From Desulfarculales bacterium UBA702 (GTDB taxonomy: Bacteria > Desulfobacterota > Syntrophobacteria > Syntrophobacterales > Syntrophobacteraceae), in assembly GCA_002298165.1 (NCBI GenBank), contig DBMI01000054.1:1-19306 (forward strand): a DNA stretch of 19,306 nucleotides, written 5' to 3'. Shown here one piece after another: positions 15,915-19,306 of this stretch (its first letter is position 1; the number at the start of each line of letters is the position of its first letter). Made by a program: the position numbers and the translations under genes. A model generated the notes under the pieces. The model saw only the letters and a list, made by a program, of their open reading frames with translations, ran no database searches and had not been told where the DNA came from.

Positions 15915-16293
15915 GAAAAATCAAGGATCTTCGCGGAATGACAGGGTTATCAGATTGCTGTCCAGACCTCTCCCCTCAACTCGTGAATTGAGGGGAAAGT
16001 GGAGACCGGCTCTGTGCGCTTTAAATTTCTGATCTTTACCCTCCAACAGTGATCGTGTGTATTGGATATTGAGGTACATAGCGGCGGTGCTTACGTTTAA
16101 ATTACTTGATTGTTCCGATAAGAGGTCCATTGATGCGGGTTCTGCACCGGATGGTTGGCACCTGATCGATTTAAAAATCAATTGACATGCTGGCGCATGT
16201 GCAAGGCCTGAGAACAGTCAACTTACCCATTTCGGTGTTAGATAGTCAGAAAGCAATGAAAAACGCGACAACAAATCATATGGAGAACACACA
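15915..16293. other. 379-base intergenic region upstream of the BON gene
   Basis: A strong 9-base inverted repeat, TCCCCTCAA/TTGAGGGGA, spans 15971-15996 with an 8-base loop; no T-run follows it. A perfect TTGACA lies at 16182-16187, overlapping a 6-base inverted repeat ACATGC-TGGC-GCATGT (16185-16200). The -10 at 17 bases is poor (GGCCTG), so a regulator may be needed for this promoter. No gene is supported. Confidence 0.4.
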
Positions 16294-17094
16294 ATGAAAG
16301 CAATACATTCCGCAGTTCTGGTGGCGGTCGCATTCGCCCTGCTGGCGATAAGCGCGCCGGTGTACGCATCCAAAACGGATGACGACATCGAACTATTGGC
16401 CAGGGAGTCTTATACTTTCAAGACCTTCCTTAAGGATGACAATATTAAAATTGAGTCTAAAGACGGCGCCGTCACATTGACGGGGATTGTCTCCGAAGAA
16501 CCCCACAAAGTATTGGCACAAGAAACCGTATCGAGCTTGCCAGGGGTCAAAAGCGTGGACAATCGGCTGGAACTCAAGGGTGAATCCGCTGCCAGAAGCG
16601 CGGATGCCCTGGTCAGAGCAAGAGTGAGGCTCGCGCTGATGTCCCATCGCAACCTGAGCACAACCGATGCTGACGTTTACGTGAAGGATGGGATAGTCAC
16701 ATTACGCGGCGAGGCCACGAGCTTGGCCCAAATCGATCTGACGACCAAATACATCAGGGATGTCGAGGGCGTCAAGGACGTGAAGAATGACATGACCGTA
16801 TCGAAGGCCCCAAGGACGCCTGCCGAAAAAACAATGGGCGAAAAGGTCGGGGACGTGGGCCGAGCGATCGATAACGCGTCCATCACTGCCCTGGTCAAAG
16901 CGACATTGCTATATAATCGCTCCACCAGTGCTCTCAACACCAAGGTCGACACGATCGATGGTATGGTTAATTTGGGTGGGACGGCCAGGAACGCGTCAGA
17001 GAAGGATCTTGCCACAGAGTTAGTGAAAGATGTTTATGGCGTGAAGAGTGTGGTCAACAACATGGCGATCAAAGGGGCCGAACCTAAGGCCTAG
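16294..17094 (+). CDS. exported protein with three BON domains
   Basis: A 266-residue protein with a Sec signal peptide: KAIHS, a hydrophobic core at about 7-20, and a signal peptidase I site after VYA (residue 25). Three BON domains follow at about 30-97, 105-170 and 190-262. Each has the alpha/beta pattern with a G-x-V-x-L-x-G strand (GAVTLTG at 58-64, GIVTLRG at 133-139, GMVNLGG at 223-229) and a GVKxVxN end. BON proteins such as OsmY protect the cell envelope under osmotic stress and bind membranes or phospholipid. ATG 16294 has GGAGA upstream. It is a single gene after a 379-base gap, so it is probably regulated on its own. Confidence 0.92.
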   Translation: MKAIHSAVLVAVAFALLAISAPVYASKTDDDIELLARESYTFKTFLKDDNIKIESKDGAVTLTGIVSEEPHKVLAQETVSSLPGVKSVDNRLELKGESAARSADALVRARVRLALMSHRNLSTTDADVYVKDGIVTLRGEATSLAQIDLTTKYIRDVEGVKDVKNDMTVSKAPRTPAEKTMGEKVGDVGRAIDNASITALVKATLLYNRSTSALNTKVDTIDGMVNLGGTARNASEKDLATELVKDVYGVKSVVNNMAIKGAEPKA

Positions 17095-17310
17095 TACCCC
17101 AATCCACGTGTTATTGCTGGCAGTAGAGTATGTTCCAGCCTGATTACCAAAAAATGAATTATTGTTTCCGTTTTGATTTGAATAACCCGCCCACATTCCC
17201 ATTAAGGTGTTCCCTGCTCCAGTGCTATAGTAGCTACCACTGTATGCACCAAAATAGGAGTTGTAGTACCCAGTAGTGTTAACGCTTCCGCCAACAAGTC
17301 TCCATCCCGG
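17095..17310 (-). pseudogene. beta-roll repeat fragment (tail-fibre / adhesin type)
   Basis: On the minus strand the frame reads about 3.5 copies of a 16-17 residue repeat: NSYFGAYSGSYYSTGAG, NTLMGMWAGYSNQNGN, NNSFFGNQAGTYSTAS, NNTWIG. The motif N-(S/T)-x-aromatic/hydrophobic-G-x-x-(A/S)-G, rich in Asn, Ser, Tyr and Gly, is that of left-handed beta-roll or tail-fibre-like repeats, as found in surface adhesins and S74-peptidase fibre proteins. The fragment has no start, no end domain and no ribosome site. It directly abuts the BON stop on one side and the broken integrase on the other, so it is a recombination-trapped piece of a larger gene. The open frame itself runs on both sides into unrelated sequence. 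Confidence 0.6.
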
Positions 17311-17317
17311 AACGATC

Positions 17318-18112
17318 CTTAAGCACTTTAATAAGTTAGCAAAAGAAAGGTCTGGGTATGCAGCGGATAAAGACCGGAAGAACCTAATCGCCGCTTGGAA
17401 TTGGGGGAAAAAAAGTATCTGGTAGGCTGGCCGAGGGAAAATCCATTTGCTGATGCCGAAAGAAGCAAACTGAGCAATTCCCGCGATACGTCCCACCGGT
17501 GGAAGACTTCTGGAAGGTATTCGATCAAACCAAAGAAGGTCAGGACCGGATCATGCTTCTTGGCCTATCTCCATACCGCTGCCAGGAGGACGGAATCATT
17601 TGATCTCCAGTGGTCGGATGTGGATTTCGAGAAGAACCGGATTCGCCTGTGGACGAAGAAGCGGAAGGGAGGACGTGAGCACGATTGGATTACCATGACT
17701 TCGGAGCTGCAGCAGGTCCTGGAAAACTGGAATGAAAATCGGACTTTCCCGGATAGCGATTACGTTTTTCTCTGCGAAGAGAAGAACAACTACTGCAAGG
17801 AGCTATACGGACACCCCTTCCAATTTCGCCGCCACTGGCTCCCAAAACTCTGCGAGCAGGCCAAGGTCGAACCTTTCGGGTTCCATGCCATTCGGCATCT
17901 CTCTGCTAGTATCATGGATGATGCAGGATATCCCATAACGGTCATCCAGACATTGTTTCGGCACCAGAGCGCCAGCACAGACAGCCCGGTATCTGCATAA
18001 GCTCCGGGGCATGCATGAAGCTCTCGATGAGGCATTTAAAAGAAAAAGCCAACCAGTTCCTCCTGCCAGAGCTGCTGGTCGGCCTATTCTTAGGATAGTG
18101 AGATCAGGCTGA
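17318..18112 (+). pseudogene. tyrosine recombinase (phage-type integrase), multiply frameshifted
   Basis: Pieces in different frames join to one site-specific integrase. From 17318: LKHFNKLAKERSGYAADKDR ... AAWNWG (core-binding domain), then a shift at the A-run 17408-17414, then KKYLVGWPRENPFADAER. A shift near 17450-17466 leads to QFPRYVPPVEDFWKVFDQTK, and a shift back near 17550-17560 leads to AYLHTAARR with the first catalytic Arg. HAIRH (H-x-x-R) and RHQSAS follow. A last shift at about 17976-17984 separates the catalytic Tyr (TARYLHKLRG, Tyr codon 17990-17992) from the rest; that frame ends at TGA 18112. The N-terminal SAM-like domain is incomplete and no start codon fits. At least four shifts mean no active enzyme. 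Its end lies 70 bases from the 3' end of tRNA-Glu, as expected at an attachment site. Confidence 0.85.
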
Positions 18113-18182
18113 GAGGCCCCCAAAAAGGCCCCCGGCACTCACGATGGCGATAAGGACGTTTATAAGTCCTTGTATTTTCAAG

Positions 18183-18257
18183 CGTCCCCAGCCGGATTTG
18201 AACCGGCGTCGCCGGCGTGAAAGGCCGGTGTCCTGGACCGGACTAGACGATGGGGAC
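18183..18257 (-). tRNA. tRNA-Glu (anticodon TTC)
   Basis: A 75-base cloverleaf. The 7-base acceptor stem pairs GTCCCCA (18257-18251) with TGGGGAC, followed by discriminator G at 18183. The anticodon arm CCGGC-CTTTCAC-GCCGG has anticodon TTC at 18221-18219. The T-arm CCGG-TTCAAAT-CCGG is intact, and the D-arm (GTC ... GAC) fits tRNA-Glu. The 3' CCA is not encoded; CT follows the discriminator. The gene points toward the broken integrase, whose end is 70 bases away, which is a typical integration target arrangement. Confidence 0.95.
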
Positions 18258-18279
18258 ATGGTTGGTGCGCGACCGGAGT

Positions 18280-18308
18280 TGTCTAGCGGATGCTCCGGCC
18301 GATGTCAA
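18280..18308 (-). promoter_or_regulatory. promoter of tRNA-Glu
   Basis: A perfect -35 TTGACA (18308-18303), a 17-base spacer and -10-like TAGACA (18285-18280) lie 22 bases before the tRNA 5' end. The stretch between -10 and the gene is GC-rich, as usual in stable-RNA promoters. An inverted repeat CCGGAG/CTCCGG (18273-18278 and 18293-18298) straddles the -10. Confidence 0.6.
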
Positions 18309-18673
18309 CAGGATTTGCGGAGGCCCATGCGAGATTCGAATCCGCGGCCCTCGCCCAAAGCCGTACAGCCTCTGAAGCGATTTCGCCAACCCCGAAGGAA
18401 ATATCTTATTACACATGAATGCTCCTGGTGTCAAGGAGATGCGGTGGAATCGGTCGGGTCGGTAGCGGAGGCGTATTGCCGTCAACTTAGCCGGCAATGC
18501 TTATTGTCAGGAAGGCGTTGCTGAAATGAATTGGCTTTCAAGTTGACACAGGCAATTATTTTAAAGACGTTGGGAGCTGTGCATGGCGCTGCTGCCGTGT
18601 CTTTCGGCCAGACGCCGGCAGCCCCGAGCGCGGCTTCGCGCCATCAGGCCCGCAGCCGCAGTAAAGCGGGGGT
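18309..18673. other. 365-base gene-free region upstream of tRNA-Glu
   Basis: I see no gene here. A T-loop-like GATTCGAATC at about 18333-18342 is not part of a complete tRNA on either strand. A small GCGCG-GCTT-CGCGC hairpin lies near 18628-18641. Confidence 0.4.
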
Positions 18674-18701
18674 GCGGGGGAACCGCTTCCCCCGCTCTTT
18701 T
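18674..18701. terminator. GC-rich hairpin terminator
   Basis: GCGGGGGAA (18674-18682) pairs perfectly with TTCCCCCGC (18687-18695) around CCGC, and TCTTTT follows on the plus strand. It stands 12 bases after the stop of the minus-strand acetyltransferase gene. The T-run favours plus-strand use, but the stem is strong enough to end the minus-strand transcript. Confidence 0.6.
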
Positions 18702-18712
18702 CAGTTCTACTG

Positions 18713-19306
18713 TTACTGTCGGTCCACTGGCTCGGTTTGCATGTGGTCTTCAAAATCCATCTGGACGAAAACTTCGCTGCCCCTCGACATGATTTCGGAT
18801 TTTGGAAAATGTTTCTGAAAAGTATGGATCATTACCCGATTTTCTTTCAAAACCGATGCGATAAAGCCTTTATAGTTATTTTCGGCCGCAATTCTTTCCA
18901 GGATCTTTAGCAGGTGAGTGCCAATGCCCTGCCGCTGGAAGTCGTCTCTGACCACCAGGGCGATCTCGGCCTTGTCTTCCTCGAATGCGGCATAGGAGCC
19001 TATCGCGACAATTTCCTTGTGCCCCCGCTTCGATGCGAGACCGATTATGGACATATTCTTGCGGTAGTCCACCTTGGCCCATTGCTCCTGAAGGCTTTCA
19101 TGGGAAAAAAGTCTCTTGTAGTAGAAAAACCGGTAATAGACGGTCTTTGCCTGGAGTGAATAATAAAAATTTCGAAACCCGAATTCATCCGATGGAAGCA
19201 GCGGGCGAAACTCGATTGTCTTGCCGCACGGGGTCTGAAGGGTGCTCTTGTATTCTTCGAGGAAGATAAGGTCTTCCTCTCTTGGCGGGAGCTGGTCCGC
19301 GAAGAT
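18713..19306 (-). CDS. GNAT acetyltransferase domain, C-terminal part of a larger protein (5' cut by window edge)
   Basis: The frame is open from the right edge to TAA 18715-18713, at least 197 residues. A lead-in (ADQLPPREEDLIFLEEYKST) and a substrate-side region (IEFRPLLPSDEFGFRNFYYS, YYRFFYYKRLF) come before a GNAT core: IALVVRDDFQ and the acetyl-CoA pyrophosphate loop RQGIGTHLL, then AAENNYKGF. A GTG at 19072 could start a 119-residue form, but it would lose half of the GNAT fold, so the long frame is right. The start FRPLxPxDE, followed by an FYSL-x-YYRFF pattern, matches GNAT domains fused behind CoA-transferase/acetyl-CoA hydrolase or acyl-CoA synthetase modules, which may acetylate partner enzymes. 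The upstream module is outside the window. Confidence 0.8.
   Translation of the reverse strand: MFADQLPPREEDLIFLEEYKSTLQTPCGKTIEFRPLLPSDEFGFRNFYYSLQAKTVYYRFFYYKRLFSHESLQEQWAKVDYRKNMSIIGLASKRGHKEIVAIGSYAAFEEDKAEIALVVRDDFQRQGIGTHLLKILERIAAENNYKGFIASVLKENRVMIHTFQKHFPKSEIMSRGSEVFVQMDFEDHMQTEPVDRQ

Noticed and set aside
15921..16181. 86-codon minus-strand frame between phasin-like and BON genes
   Set aside because: No ribosome site and no protein-like pattern; contains the hairpin and promoter-like sequence instead.
18318..18400. Second tRNA suggested by GATTCGAATC
   Set aside because: The T-stem has an A-C mismatch and no matching acceptor or anticodon arm can be built on either strand.
18144..18524. 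126-codon plus-strand frame (contains PDLNRRRRRE and RDSNPRPSP)
   Set aside because: This is the antisense of tRNA-Glu and its upstream region; such peptides are well-known false ORFs.
1..19306. CRISPR array
   Set aside because: No regularly spaced 25-40 base repeats are visible; the only short direct repeat (9684-9728) is 11 bases at 14-base spacing.

Overview
The window looks like chromosomal DNA of a bacterium of the Desulfobacterota (old Deltaproteobacteria), perhaps close to the Syntrophobacter group. This rests on gene content: a one-piece His-kinase, a glyoxylate shunt next to a PHA-synthase-like fragment, a bacterial gas-vesicle locus with a Cdc48-type AAA+ ATPase, and an acetyltransferase tail of a type seen in acyl-CoA enzymes. 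The assignment is an inference, not a measured result.

Positions 1-3154: the last codons of an unidentified gene, an alpha/beta hydrolase (+), a shared terminator, a rubrerythrin-like ferritin (-) with a clear sigma70 promoter, and a PAS sensor histidine kinase (-). Positions 3565-7434 (+): the C-terminal half of a PHA-synthase-like protein, a 57-residue unknown, malate synthase and isocitrate lyase. The last two give the glyoxylate bypass, which lets cells grow on acetate or stored PHA.

Positions 7435-9296 are an eroded stretch without an intact gene. It holds a short relic of a B12-binding radical SAM protein and what may be an insertion-sequence end.

Positions 9297-15137 are the most interesting part: a compact gas-vesicle-type locus in two divergent arms. 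The left arm (-) is gvpA, an overlooked small zinc-ribbon gene, gvpF/L and a frameshifted small helical protein. The right arm (+) is a MucR-type zinc-finger protein, an HMA_2-like protein, an Hsp20-type GvpH and a two-ring Cdc48-family ATPase. No gvpN, gvpK, gvpJ or gvpG is visible, so the locus is either reduced, split across the genome, or used for something other than a normal gas vesicle.

Positions 15450-17094 (+) carry a phasin-like helical protein and an exported triple-BON-domain protein. Positions 17095-18257 are a recombination scar: a beta-roll repeat fragment, a tyrosine recombinase broken by about four frameshifts, and tRNA-Glu(TTC), the probable integration target. The window closes with the C-terminal GNAT domain of a larger protein that runs off the right edge.
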